Shown piece after piece: positions 11,060 through 22,095 of a stretch of DNA of 64,000 bases. How positions within the stretch are numbered: the stretch's first letter is position 1; each line of letters begins with the position of its first letter. Made by a program: the position numbers and the translations under genes. Source of the stretch: Neoceratodus forsteri (taxonomy: Eukaryota; Chordata; Ceratodontiformes; Ceratodontidae). The stretch lies in assembly GCA_016271365.2 (NCBI GenBank), contig CM057456.1:606427501-606491500 (forward strand). Reading direction: 5' to 3'. The notes under the pieces were generated by a model. It saw nothing but the letters and a program-made list of their open reading frames with translations, was not told the origin of the DNA and searched no databases.

Positions 11060-12535
11060 TCATGTGATGTGGACTGAGACCTCAGGAAGGCAAACTTCAA
11101 TAGAACGAGGGAGGAAACTAGACAGAAACTCAGAGATGTGGTAGAGGGAGAGGGCATGGAAGACAAGTAAGAAATCATTAAAAGGGGTATCCTGGAAGAC
11201 ACGAATAGCTGTGCGAGAAAGGTGGCAAAGACAAACACACACCAGAAACTATTTTCCTAAGAAGTCGTAGTAGTAGTAGTAGTAGCACTGAGGGCCAAAA
11301 AGACAGCCTTTAGAAAATATAAGAGTGGGTAAACTGAGGAGAACTGGGAAGGTTACCAGGGGAAGCTGAAAGGGACAAGGAAGGCAGTTTGATAGGCGAA
11401 GGCAGAATGTGGAGTTGATAATAGTGGGGGACACAAAAGGTGGGAAATACATTTTTAGGTATGTTTGAGAAAAGAAGGACACAAGGGGAGGATCATGAGA
11501 CTAAAGAGGAAAAAAGTGGGAGGAGGAGGAGGAGGAGGAGGAGGAGGACAGACAGAAATTAGATGTACTGAACAGATATCTCTGTTTAGTATTTATGGCA
11601 GAGAAAGGGAGACTACTTCCAGAAAGCCACATAAAGGCTTCTGAGAAAGACGTGAGGGGAGTGGAGTGGTGCAGATTGCTGAGGACAGGGTAAGGAAGAG
11701 GCTAGAAGCCCTCAAAGTATATTAGGGTCTGGGAATGGATAGACAACACATGAGAGTCCTGAAGGAGCTGGGTCTAGAGCTGGTTGTCCTCCAAAAGATC
11801 TGTTCCAGTGCTCAGTAGAGATGGAGGTTGCCATGCAACTGGAGGAAAGTGACAGTAATCAACTACACAAGGGGTGGAGGGAGGACCCAGGGATTTACAG
11901 ACCAGTGAATCTGACCTCAACAGTAGGAAAACTAATGGAGACCATAATCATGAAAAAGATGGTTGGATACATGGAAGGCACTGGGCTGCAGGACACCAAG
12001 CAGCACTGGTTTGTAGCAGGAAGATTGTGTCCGACCAGTCTGATGATTTTCTTTGACTGGGTTCATCACAGCTGTGAAGAGGAACCAGGCAGTTGATGTA
12101 CTATACCTTGACTTCAGTAAAGCCTTTGACTTTTTGCCACACAGAATGATGCTCAAAAATATGGAGGACTTGGGGCTGGGGAGGGTCTGACTAGGTGGGC
12201 AGGAAACAGGTTGGGAGGGAGACAACAAAGAGTGGTGCATATTGGAAAGAATTAAAAATGAGGGAGGTCGCCAGTGGGGTTCCGCAGGGGTTGGTCCTGG
12301 GACCTGCCCTGTGCAATGTGTTTATCAATGACATAGATGAGGATCTTAATGGGAATATTTGTCTCTTTGCAGAGGACACTTAGCTATGTGCCAGGGTGGA
12401 CAATGAAAAGGATGTCAGACAGTTGTGCCAAGATCTGGAAAAGCTGGAGAAATGGTCAAGGATCTGGCAGCTGTGTTTCAATGTTAAAAAATGTAATGTG
12501 ATACACATTAGTAGTAGCAGATATGTATAATTATT
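11060..12535 (+). mobile_element. CR1 LINE fragment (linker and RT)
   Basis: The fragment enters in the region between endonuclease and RT (degenerate 'RRANF' block at about 11085) and continues into RT. At 11880-12100 it encodes the IYRPVNLTSTVGKLME block and a degenerate 'QH.F..GR.CPTSL' block, followed by the DFSKAFD palm block near 12110-12130, [12 protein letters not shown] near 12280 and LFAEDT near 12365. The RT catalytic box reads FAED instead of FADD. It ends before the C-terminal domain with no 3' tail. Small (GTA)n and (GGA)n repeats at 11268-11284 and 11521-11547 expanded inside it. Confidence 0.85.
11821..12383 (+). pseudogene. CR1 reverse transcriptase remnant
   Basis: Two frames (11821-12096 and 12195-12383) carry the fingers and palm of a CR1 RT, with a frameshift between them. 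Residues 30-50 of the first contain the YRPVNLTSTVGKLME block typical of CR1. The second ends with [12 protein letters not shown] and LFAEDT. The expected second-aspartate context is altered (A-E-D), which alone would impair catalysis. Confidence 0.75.
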
Positions 12536-13466
12536 GACACCCTTTCCCAGAGGCTCAGTGAGGCTCAGGGTACCCTTCACAATAAAAGCTATAAGGTGGG
12601 AAAATCATACATAATAAAGTAAATACATAACTAAATAAAACTTCTACATCATTGAATAAACAGACAGCATAAATGATTTGACTAACATTTCTTGTAACAT
12701 GGTTATTAACACCAGGGAAAAACGAGCAGAGGGATAGGCTCAAATAGATCACGTGAGTAATTTCCAGCAAGTATTAATGCCACAGTAATGCCTGCTCCCA
12801 CTGCATTAATCCCCGCTCCTGCTATCCCTAACACAACCAGTGAACATCAGGGGTGCAAGCAATATGTGCTGGCATCAGAGTAAGTACAAGAATCCAGCTG
12901 AACAGCACAGCACATTATATGTCGGTGTCCCCCTTCCCTTCCCCGGGAGCACAATTCAACTAGTAACGGTGGTAGAAATAGTGACCCAGACAGATTAAAT
13001 ACAGAAATTTACCTGCAAAGCGCCGATATGTACTGCAGCATGCAGCAGTAGTTCAATCTATTAGCAATGTCACCAAAGTACATCCCGGTGTGGTAGCTGG
13101 AGAAAACCAACATGCACAGCGCCAAGCAGCACAAAATATGCAAAGTAGGTAGCACCGCATGGCTACATTAGCAACGGATATAGCTAACAGTAGATTACTA
13201 GTGGAATCAAAAAGATTTGCATGCATAGGTTTTGAAATGCAACACATAATTTGACTAACGATTGTCTTCCCTTGCAATCACAACCCCTGTAACATTTCTC
13301 AACAAAAACACCACCATATGAATAAATGTGCTCCTGAGACACTCAGAAGTTGTGTATATTTGTATCCCAAACCACATTTTGTTGACCACTGCATATATGT
13401 TTTCATCTTACATAGTACAAGAAGCAATCCAACACTACCCCTTTCCACATTGCCCATGTTACAAGA
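12536..13466. other. No recognised feature
   Basis: AT-rich sequence between the CR1 fragment and a hairpin element. The motif GCATTAATCCCC at about 12801 repeats the arm tip of the hairpin at 13467-13612, so a degraded relative may be present. Confidence 0.4.
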
Positions 13467-13612
13467 GCATTAATCCCCTCCAGAGTCAGGCTGTACTATG
13501 GGATTAATGCCTGGTTGGTGGTTGGAAGCACTCGGCTTGCGGCCTCATACACCACCATCCCCCAACCAGACATTAATCCCTAGCAGAGCCCTCCTCTGTC
13601 GGGGATTAATGC
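13467..13612. mobile_element. Hairpin (foldback) MITE with shared core
   Basis: GCATTAATCCCC at 13467 is inverted at the right end (GGGGATTAATGC to 13612). The arms also pair at GGGATTAATGCCTGGTTGG against its complement near 13560-13580. The centre (about 13528-13546) contains CACTCGGCTTGCGGCCTC, close to the core of the otherwise dissimilar hairpin at 20139-20276. No coding capacity; no clear target duplication. Confidence 0.65.
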
Positions 13613-13793
13613 TTACTTACTGCAGCGCTACATAAAGAAGTAAACAGCTAAAATTTATATGAATAACTGACTAGCAATCAAGATAGAGTGGGGGAATTAA
13701 TCCCCCAAATCCTGTGTAAACAGATATGTCTTAAAGTCCCTTTTAAAGGCATCCACCCTTGGGGGCCTCCCTCGGGGCTCACAGGAACATATC

Positions 13794-14860
13794 TCACAAG
13801 GCTGGGCCTGCCATCTCAAAGATCCAGTCACCCAAAGTTTTTAACCTCATCCTGGATATCACAAGAAGTCCCTCTTTGGTGGAGTGAAGGGGGCACAAAG
13901 ACACATAAGAATACAGAAGGTCTACAAGACAGCCTGGGCCCAACCTGTGTAGTGGTTTATCAGTGAGCAAACCCACTTTAAAGGAGATATACCAATTCGC
14001 CAGCAGCCAATGCAGCTCAGAAAGTGCCGGGGAGACATAACACAACCTTGGAGTCTGTTCAGCACCCTAGCAGCTGCATTCTGCACCAACTGCAGGTATT
14101 GTAGCACACCTCTACTGACCCTGAAGTACAGGACATTGCAGCAGTCAAGCCTCAGAGTAACAAATGCATGTACCAGTGTCTTCAAGTCATTGGGGGATAA
14201 TGGATTTAATCCGGCAAATGTTCCTTAGATGGTAAAAGTCCCTCCACACAACTGCTGACACTTGAGCCTTTAATGTCAGCCCCTCTTCCAGAATGACCCC
14301 AAGATTCTTCACCTTCCCAGTGTCCAAGAGCCCAGAGGATCTGAGTCGAAGCCCTGTCTCACCCTTATTAGCTGTCACTCTTCTCCTTAAACCTGGCTCG
14401 ACCACCAGCACTTCACTCTTATCAGTACTGAGTCGTAACCAACTCGATGATATCCAGTTTTAGATTTCAGTTAGGGCACATATTGAGCACATTGACCATA
14501 CCAGGTGTCTTGGGTGCAAAGAACTGATAGAGTTGTGTGTCATCTTTATAACAGTGGAACCCAGCTCCATACTATCTAACAATCTTCCCCAGGGTAGCAT
14601 ATACACCACAAACAGCATGGGTGGGAGGACTCAGCCCTGAGGCACACCACAGGGAGAGACCATCAGGGATGGAGAAAACCTTCCCATCATCGCTGTCTGA
14701 GTCCTTCCACAGACATAAGGCTTGAGTCAGCAGATGACTTTGCCAGTGAACCCTACACACTCCCTAAGTAGGTCTAACAACAACTCATGGTCCATGATGT
14801 CAAAAGCCAAAGAGAGATTGAGGAGAATGAGAACTGACTGCTATCTCCATCTCTCAGCCT
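13794..14860 (-). pseudogene. L2 reverse transcriptase and C-terminal domain remnant
   Basis: On the minus strand, palm block LSLAFDIMDHELLL, then GVPQG, GFHCYKDDTQLY, LVVEPG and LGVILEEGLTL appear in the expected order. They are followed by the C-terminal RLDCCNVLY and ELHWL blocks. The catalytic pair of aspartates is kept but the preceding alanine is lysine. Frames 14411-14187, 14185-13922 and 14045-13794 are separate pieces of the same coding region. Confidence 0.75.
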
Positions 14861-15321
14861 GAGCAGGTCATAGTGCACTCTGACCAGTGAAGTTCCAATG
14901 CTATGCCTTAACCTAAATCTAGACTAGAGTGGCTCATAGATTTCAAAGGCAGTGAAGCATGCCTCAAGCAGTTGCACAGTCACCTATTCAATAACCTTCC
15001 CCAACAAGAGTAGGTTACAGACTGGAAGCTAATACATCTGGGTCCAAAGATGACTTTTTCAGGAGGGCCTTCACCAGTGCCTCTTTCAATGCAACTGGGA
15101 AGGCCTCCTCCAAAACGGAGTACCAGACAATCTCTGTGAACTCCAGGCTAAGCTGCCTGATGCAACTCACTAGTAGTCATGTCGATCCTGGATCTAGTTC
15201 ACATGTTAGTCTCACCTCTGAGATCACCTCACTAATCTCTTCCATTGTCACTGGTCCAAACTCTTCCCATGACTACTGAATGCATCTGAAACATGTAGGT
15301 CTGACCTTGCTGGGCTGTGAC

Positions 15322-15634
15322 TAGAGATGTTGTGAAGTTAAACCTTGCCTGCAAATTTCACACTAAGCGCTGAAAATTCACTCTTCGCAGAATTTGCGGA
15401 GTTCTGGTTGGCCGGTCAAACTTCGATTCACGCAATTTACGCAAATATTTTGGCAAAATTCCATTTTTTACCACAAAGTGTGAAATTCACGGGCGACAGT
15501 CAAAATTCAGAGGTGAAATTTTATGTTTTGCGGCAGAATTTGTGAAATTCGTAGCCATGAATTTTGCGAAATCACTCCGTGAAATCCGCAAATTACATCG
15601 TAGAGCTAATTTAAATGGACCTCACACATCTCTG
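15322..15634. mobile_element. hAT-like MITE with 8-bp target duplication
   Basis: The tips TAGAGATGTTGTGAAG (left) and CAGAGATGTGTGAGG (right, complement) form terminal inverted repeats. Both sides carry the direct repeat GCTGTGAC (15314-15321 and 15635-15642). Eight-base duplications are the hAT signature. The interior is dense in AAATTT/AATTC-type short motifs. It lies inside the minus-strand L2, so it inserted after that L2. A relative starts at 39789. Confidence 0.8.
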
Positions 15635-15738
15635 GCTGTGACAGCCCACTTGGTGAGATCCCAGTTTGAACAGAGGACACCCTGTCCAAGAAAAACCAGG
15701 CAAACTCCTTGCATTTAGCATGAAAACACTTTCATAGG

Positions 15739-17110
15739 CTACAGACGAGCTGGATGGAGAAGTCTGGCTACAGCCTGAAATAGCTCAACTGGCTGATTCC
15801 TCCCAGCAGCAATTTTCCTTGACAGAAAACCTGACTTTGTTTGGGTAATTGCCCTATGGTGCTGTCCATATTGAGTAACCAAAGCCAGTTTGTCTTCTGG
15901 GGACTGAATCTCATCCAACAATGCTCCAGTCTTTGCCTTCATCTCCCTTAGCTCACTGCTAAACCATGGGGAACCAAGGCATGAAACCAATGGGTATACA
16001 TGTGTAGGCACTATGAGATCAAAAGACACCCTGATACCCCTATTATAGGTCACCATGCCTCTGACCACATGGCACATGCCGCCATCATACTTGATGTGTC
16101 CAGTACTGCCAAGAGTCCTTCCAGCTGAAGCCAATGCAAAGGGCAGTACTGAAACATCTCCACAGGGTGTAGACTGCAAGGGGGGGCCCAAAAGAGAACC
16201 TGATAGCACAATGATCTGACCAATTCACTGGATCAATCTTGTAGTCAGTGACCTCAAACTCTAGAGAGACTACCAAGTCCAAGGCATGGCCATGCTGGTG
16301 GGTCACAGAAATAACACCTTGTGTGAGGACCAGGGATCCCATACCCCAGAGAAGATCTTGACCAAAGTGCAAGAGTTTGTCATTGACGTAAGCATTAAAT
16401 ATCACCTTGAATAAGCCATCTAGGTTATTCCAGTACTCTGTCAGCAATGAAGTCTGTGACTTCTTGCTGGAGCTACCCATAGTGCCCTGGAGAAGAATAC
16501 ACAAGAAGGATCCAGCAACCTGCACCAGGACCCTCATGCTCAGCCACACATTCAAACAATATTCCACAACTGGGTGTAACACCAGGTTCAGGTTGGATCT
16601 GAAACAGATGGTCACCCCCCCCATCCTCGGACAATGCACCATTGAGAATCGATCTGGGACAGCTGACTCTAGTACCAAGCCAGCATCATGAAAAAGGCAG
16701 GTCTCCATGAGTCCACAAAGTCAAAAACTCGAGTACCACCACTGTTAAATCAAAACCACTGACCACATCTTAGTGTCACAGATGCCAATTTTATTTCAAA
16801 AATACATAATGGTGTGCAAAAATGCCTCTTACTAAGGGACTACCAGCAGGAACCCATGAAACTCTGACTGGTTTCGCTCACAGCATCATCATAGCACTGG
16901 TGGTGCAATGGTTGTGATTTAGCGAGTTTTTGACTTTGCTGATTATTGTACTCCATAGCACACCCGGCCATGGAGCGGTCTTTAGTGGTTTTCTGCTCCA
17001 TGAGTTCAGCAAGATCAACTGAGGAATGAGAAATAAAATCCGCTATAGTAGCAGTCTTATTTCTTATCAATCTAGCATTGCACAGCAGTGTCCAATGAGG
17101 ATGAGCAAAG
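15739..17110 (-). pseudogene. L2 endonuclease (APE-type) remnant
   Basis: Frames 17280-16840, 16708-16085 and 16209-15739 jointly encode an apurinic-like endonuclease. NARLIRNKT lies at its start, then FNAYVNDK (the GDFNA-W block, degraded), HALDLV and SDHCAIRFSF. The His of the SDH block is kept, but the GD of the metal-binding block is missing. It would nick target DNA at the start of reverse transcription if intact. Stops and frameshifts make it inactive. Confidence 0.75.
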
Positions 17111-17300
17111 GTGGCAGGCTGCTCAGCTACCTGTCCACTTGGTCTGGTGGGATCCCTGGGTCTGGGAACTATACATGTCTCACCTCTCGCAAGCTCCCGC
17201 TCCATCCCAGGAGGAGTCTCCTGGTTCGCAGAGTTGTAATGGCACCCCCTTACCAACACTCCCAAAGTTTCACACTCCATTCCTGTACCTCCTCATGATA

Positions 17301-18880
17301 CCCATCTCCATGCATTGCTGATATGCTATGCCTTACAGGGGGGTCACCGAAGGAATGCAGGTCATGGAGGAGGGACGGGGAGTAACTGAGACTAGGGGCC
17401 TTCTGCTTTCTACACATCCCAGTCACTAAACAAAAAATAGCCAGTTAACATGAAACCCCTGTACCCCAACAACAAACTCTCATTCACACTCTACTTAACT
17501 ATAAGACATACCTACCACTTATTCCTAATACAAATACATATCCTAACCTATATGAATCCCAACAATCCACACACTAAACACATTCCAATCACACTAACAT
17601 ACACAATCACATACACATCACACACACAAACAATAAATAAAATGCACAATATTTAACCAAATGGTGTGAGATAAACCCTTTTAAGATGTTATAGACCCCC
17701 CCAAGGATTTTATAATCCAAAAAGCAACAGTACAGCTCTTAGTACAATAAATCACAATAAAATTACAGTCCAGAAAAGCACGCTCTCCAAACAAGTGTCT
17801 CTTCTAAAACAGATGGAATAATACAGTCAATTGATTTTCCATCTAGTTTACCTGGGGGGAACTAACAACCTCATGACAGAGGTCCTGTTTCCAGTCTCTG
17901 CCACTGAAGGTCCCAGGGCTCAACATTGACACACAGCACACTGGTGGAGGAATGGGACAGAATGACAGTCAAACTGTTAGTCCAGGTATCAAACAGATAA
18001 GAAGAGAGGAGAGGCTGCCACCCCTCACCCACCCACCTTTCAGTTGTTTCTTTTTAGATTTCACAACAACCAGTACACAGAGAGGCCTCTTCCTTGGCAT
18101 CTCTGTGCTCCCTGAATAGTAGGCAAGCACCTCTCACCAGCCAGCCTGTACCACTCCACACCACCACCAAGATAATCCCAGAAGGTGCCTTCACTCCCCA
18201 ACAGAGAAATAGGGAGACTTAGTTGATGCAGCTCGCTCTATCTGCAGAAACCATGCAGCGCATCCCAGTGCTGTTACAGAACAGACTCCGCTCCACTCCT
18301 ACTACCTCTACTGAGATCATTTGGAATGATGCTTCTCTCTCTCAGTGCTTGGCTCTTGTTGCGTCCTCACTGGAGACATTTTGTCAAACATGCTGGCTCA
18401 ACAAAATTCCAGGTACCAGTACTAAGAACTGTTGAAAGTCCTGTTGCTAATGTTTTTACTAACGTGTGGAAAGAAACTTTAATCCATATGTACAACTGCA
18501 TCTCACGCATCATAAACCTTACTAAAAATTAAAAACTCCTCCTACCATAAGCTCACTAAACATTCCTTACTATACTAAGCAGAAACCCTACCACTACTTC
18601 TAACTAAAATGGAGGTGTTCTACACTGTGACACACCTCTAAAGCAAATTTAAAACTAAAAATCCTGAACTCTGTCTTGGAGATCAGAATGGCCTGCCTGG
18701 CCTTGTGGCCATGAAGAGACAAGAAGGACATTGGCAGGAAGAACCCATGCAGGGAATACTGGATGGAGTGAAGTTAGCCAGAAGAGGGAAGAGAGGGATC
18801 TAGGGCATAATTATTAGTGGCAGATTCAGAGTCTGCACAATTCAGTAAGGCTTAAAACAAAGTGAATAGATAATGTGCAT
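17301..18880. other. Unassigned, including an AC-rich low-complexity tract
   Basis: 17430-17660 is strongly A/C-biased with scattered CACA and AACA runs, probably a decayed simple repeat. The part just after 17300 may be the 5' leader of the minus-strand L2. Nothing else recognised. Confidence 0.45.
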
Positions 18881-18963
18881 TCTCAGAGGCTTTGACAGGA
18901 GAAGGAGAGAGAGGTAATCTTGCCATGTAAAGGTCTCTGGTGAGGCCACGTTTCGAGTGCCAG

Positions 18964-19190
18964 AGGGCTGGCAGTATAGCCTAGAGGTTAGAGGAATGAG
19001 GTGTGAATGAGCTTGGTACATCCAGCAGACCATACCTGAGTTTTATTCTCACAACCTCCACTTGCATACTGTGTGACTCTGAGCAAGTTACTTAACCGCC
19101 CAGTGCTCCCAGGTCACCCCTGAAAACAGGCACTTGTGCCTAGTGGGCTTACCCAATAACCAAAAGACTAAAATAAAAAAAAATGAATAA
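18964..19190 (+). mobile_element. MIR-like CORE-SINE
   Basis: The head GGCAGTATAGCCTAGAGG matches a Pol III A box, and a degenerate B box follows near 19035. The vertebrate CORE (TGTGTGACTCTGAGCAAGTT, ACTTAACCG) comes next, and the element ends in an A-rich tail (AATAAATAAATG). It is of the same family as the minus-strand copy at 8823-9001. It splits a CR1 open frame. Confidence 0.8.
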
Positions 19191-19373
19191 ATAAATGTTC
19201 TGGAGCCCACATCTGAAAAAAGGCAGGGACAGGCTGGAAGCTGTACAGAGAAGAACCACCAAGATGACTCAGAGAGAGCAGTAAGGGACACATGAGTAAA
19301 GGCTTTTAGTGCTCTATATGTACTCACTGGAAGGCAGGAGGGGGGATATGATATAAACATACATATAAAATGG

Positions 19374-20295
19374 CAAAGAAATCTGTGTGTCCTGATTGGC
19401 TGAGGCTTGGTTCTAGCCATTGCAGTAAGAGAGTGCCACCACTGGCTAAAATAAGTCCCTGCCAACCAGGGCAACTCGCAGAATTCATAAGCCACCTATT
19501 TCCTAGTTTCCATCAAAAACATGGCTACACTACAGCCTTTACTCATATATAAAAATCTTCAACTAGGCCCTAAAAATGAAAAAGTCCATTAAATTAAATA
19601 AAGTAAGTAGATAATTTAATGCTATTCACACTCATGAGCCCCCCTTACACAAATACACAAATTTAAAAATCAAGTACTATTCAGAGTTTCCATTGCTGAT
19701 GTTTATTTGATGACCATGAACAATTCCCCACCTATTTCTGCCACTTTGCCAGAGAACTCCCTGCTCCTTACCTGGCAACAGATAAAATTGAGATTCTGGC
19801 TCCACTTCAGGCCTGTGTGTGTGTGTCTTTGTTTGTATGCCAGTTGAGCTCTGAAGAATGTTGAATTCATGTATTCCATGTTACCATTCTGTATGTGTGT
19901 GTGTGTGTTGGGGGGCATTCTACTACTGATATAAGGCAGAGCTTTGAATTCCTCTATTCCATGATAAACAATCACACAATGTATTGAGTATGAAGAAAGA
20001 CAGATGACTGACAGGTGATAAACATCTGTGGAAGGACTATTTTATATCATTTAGTAACATTTTATCATTTTTGTTGGTGACTTTGAAAACTTTTGGAATG
20101 TTCTTTTCTTCAAACTTATGTATGGGCCCATTTTATAACAATAAGACATGACTGGGTGTTGGTAGTATACTGACATACCCAGAGGCTGAAGGCACTCGAC
20201 CTGCGGTCTTGTGCCTAACTACGACTCTGGGTGTGTGGGTATTTCAGTACTACCAACACCCAGCCATGTCTTATTGCTTACATGTTTCTGAGGTG
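19374..20295. mobile_element. Unclassified 0.9-kb insertion within CR1
   Basis: Direct repeats TATAAAATGG (19364-19373) and TATAAATTGG (20296-20305) flank it. Removing one repeat and the insert restores a CR1 reading (IHIKW then INKDF). The insert has no recognised coding region. It contains short (GT)n tracts at about 19815 and 19892 and the hairpin element at 20139-20276 near its right end. Confidence 0.55.
20139..20276. mobile_element. Hairpin (foldback) MITE with shared core
   Basis: The left arm CAATAAGACATGACTGGGTG pairs with the right arm ending CATGTCTTATTG; the first 29 bases differ at one position. The centre AGGCACTCGACCTGCGG is itself a second palindrome with GGTCTTGTGCCT. The core CACTCGACCTGCGGTCT corresponds to CACTCGGCTTGCGGCCT in the element at 13467-13612, although the arms differ. 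No target duplication is obvious. Confidence 0.7.
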
Positions 20296-20989
20296 TATAA
20301 ATTGGGTGATTAATAAAGACTTCTTCTCCAGAAACAAAGTCATGATTATGAGAGGGCATGATTGGAAACTGGGAGGCTTAGGAGGGATGCCAGGAAGTTC
20401 TTCTTCAAGGAGATGGTAGTGGGTAAGTGGAATAAGCTCCTTAAGGGGATTGCAGAGGCAGAGAGTATTAACAGATTCAAGGCTGGTTGGGACAGGTTAA
20501 GTGGCTGAATAATAAAGAGATGGGCTGAGGCTGGGGAGGGTAGCTAGTCCAGTAAAGGTGATAGGCATACGAGAGGTCATATATATAATAACTATGTTAT
20601 AGGGCTGACTGGATGGACTGAAACTCATTTTCTGCTGTCACGTCTGTGTATCTATAGTGAAAAGAGGTAAATCAGACAGCTGATTATAACAAACATTACC
20701 TCATCACTGAAAGTTAATATCTTATTGCTTCTTCAAGAGAACAAGTGCTCAGGAAGGGCTGGGTTGGAAATATATAGACACTAATGACAACAACAACAAA
20801 AAATCACATCACCAGAGAATTATGGGCCTGACAGTTGAAAAAGCAAAATTGCACAATCTTGTGGAAAATCTGATAAGACTTTTTAAATCATAAACAGTAT
20901 TTTATTGCTAGTACTTGTTACTTTAGGGATGGGATTTTCATTCAGTCGGATACAGCACTTGTGTCCATATTTCAGATGTATGCTGAGTC

Positions 20990-21110
20990 TATGCAGATCT
21001 CCTCCATAATCCCCCCCTCTCCTCCATTACTCCCCCTCCTCCTTATCCCCTCTCCTCCATACCCCTATCCCTATCTCCACTCCCTTGCACCTGCTCCATC
21101 CCTCCTACTA
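20990..21110. repeat. CT-rich low-complexity tract
   Basis: Runs of CTCCTCC, CCCCCTC and related pyrimidine motifs with almost no purines on this strand. It may be part of the 3' untranslated region of the LINE whose tail follows. Confidence 0.55.
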
Positions 21111-21556
21111 TGGTCCTAAACTTTCTTCTCCCTACTACCCCCAACTACCTCACCTTGACAATGGGCCTCGGTCCTGCCTGGTCCCCACTCTCCCAACCCC
21201 ATTGCCTATTACCTTCCACTGGAGGTCCCTCTGCCTCCTGCATAGTGAAACAATCTGCCTTGATTTTCTGTACAACCATTTATATCCTAAAGCCATGTCT
21301 GAATCTCATTGTCACACTTGAACCAACTATGTAACTTGTTGTGTAACTATGATAGTAATCTGTATGTACCAAGTGTTTGCCTGACTCTCATATACATGTT
21401 TGTACCACCAATGAAACTTGTTATGTAACCCTTGTATGTAACCTGTATGTACCTATTGATTGCTTACTGTTTGATGTAGAACCTTCGCAGATGAGCTCCC
21501 AGCTCAAAGGTCTGTCATCCAAGACTTGAATAAATAAATAAATAAATAAATAAATG
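21111..21556 (+). mobile_element. LINE 3' end with (AAAT)n tail
   Basis: The segment ends in a GAGCTCCCAGCTCAAAGGT hairpin followed by GACTTGAATAAATAAATAAA. The tail of the minus-strand LINE at 60240-61480 has the same layout (GAGCCTCTGGCTCAAAGGT, then AAATAAATAAATA), so the two probably belong to one LINE group. No coding sequence is visible. Confidence 0.5.
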
Positions 21557-21790
21557 TGTCTAGACGTCTGTATCCTATTCATAGACATCTGGACACATAT
21601 GTGATGTTTCAGACAGTTTACGGCAATTTCTGCTGCAGCTGCAAAAATGTAATCCTTTTTTCAGACACTAAAGTGGAATTCCATACTGGCAGTTACACCA
21701 ACTTTTCATGGTGTAACTCCTGGGATGGATTTTGACACTCATGTCTGAAAAAAAGACGCAAGTGTCTAAAAATCCCCTTTATATACTGTA
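21554..21790. repeat. Pair of nested hairpins, probable foldback MITE
   Basis: ATGTGTCTAGACGTCTG pairs with its near complement at 21581-21598. A second palindrome spans 21655-21755 (CCTTTTTTCAGACAC against GTCTGAAAAAAAG, with GTTACACCA and TGGTGTAAC at the centre). The right edge AGTGTCTAAAAATCCC echoes the left edge inverted. Confidence 0.5.
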
Positions 21791-21861
21791 TATTAAGTTT
21801 CTAGTAACATTTAAATATACTGTAATATCCAGGAAAGGTGAAATAGATAACAACTCTAGTT

Positions 21862-22095
21862 TCTGTAACCATTTATTTATCCAGGATAGCCTGGCTGAGA
21901 TGTAGCATCTTGATTCCAGTAGGGTCCTGCTTCAACTCATTTCTGTAGCTGGGTAGATTGCAGCACTGGAAGGTTACTTAACTTGCCATAAGTCATACTA
22001 TGAGTATTTGGCTTTTGATGTGTTTGAACCTATGATCTTCTGATTCCCAGCCCAGTGTGTCATCGAGGCACAGGTCAGGAAGCATAGCCCCATTC
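21862..22095 (-). mobile_element. tRNA-derived SINE with CORE-like body
   Basis: The minus strand carries a B-box-like AGGTTCAAACAC after a weak A-box region. A CORE-like stretch follows (CAAGTTAAGTAACCTTCCAG), and the end is TATCCTGGATAAATAAATGG. It is more diverged than the SINEs at 8.8 and 19.0 kb and may belong to another subfamily. Confidence 0.6.

Larger units (their letters stand above)
13690..17300 (-). mobile_element. L2-clade LINE, near full length, decayed
   Basis: Read on the minus strand, all L2 domains appear in order. The endonuclease start is near 17090 (LLCNARLIRNKT, the L2 'NARSIRNK' block), the endonuclease core at 16708-16085, the linker at 16209-15739, the RT palm at about 14850-14500, and the C-terminus (RLDCCNVLY, ELHWLLANW, LHRLGPG) at 14185-13790. 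The frame is broken many times. The RT active site reads YKDD instead of YADD near 14555. A hAT-like MITE sits at 15322-15634. It is much older than the L2 at 25.4-28.7 kb. Confidence 0.85.
18884..20645 (+). mobile_element. CR1 LINE C-terminal region, interrupted twice
   Basis: Three blocks belong to one element: 18884-18960, 19191-19363 (FWSPHLKKGRD, LEAVQRRTTKM) and 20306-20645 (INKDFFSRNK, INRFKAGWDR type). A SINE and a 922-base insertion separate them. The end around 20600-20645 resembles a CR1-group 3' tail (GACTGGATGGACTGAAACTC). Joined in order, the blocks read through the CR1 C-terminus, so they were contiguous before the insertions. Confidence 0.8.

Noticed and set aside
9001..19100. 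Functional tRNA genes at the A/B-box matches (8.9, 19.0, 22.0, 37.9, 59.3 kb)
   Set aside because: No cloverleaf with paired acceptor and anticodon stems could be formed. CORE, tails or repeat context show SINE-derived sequence.
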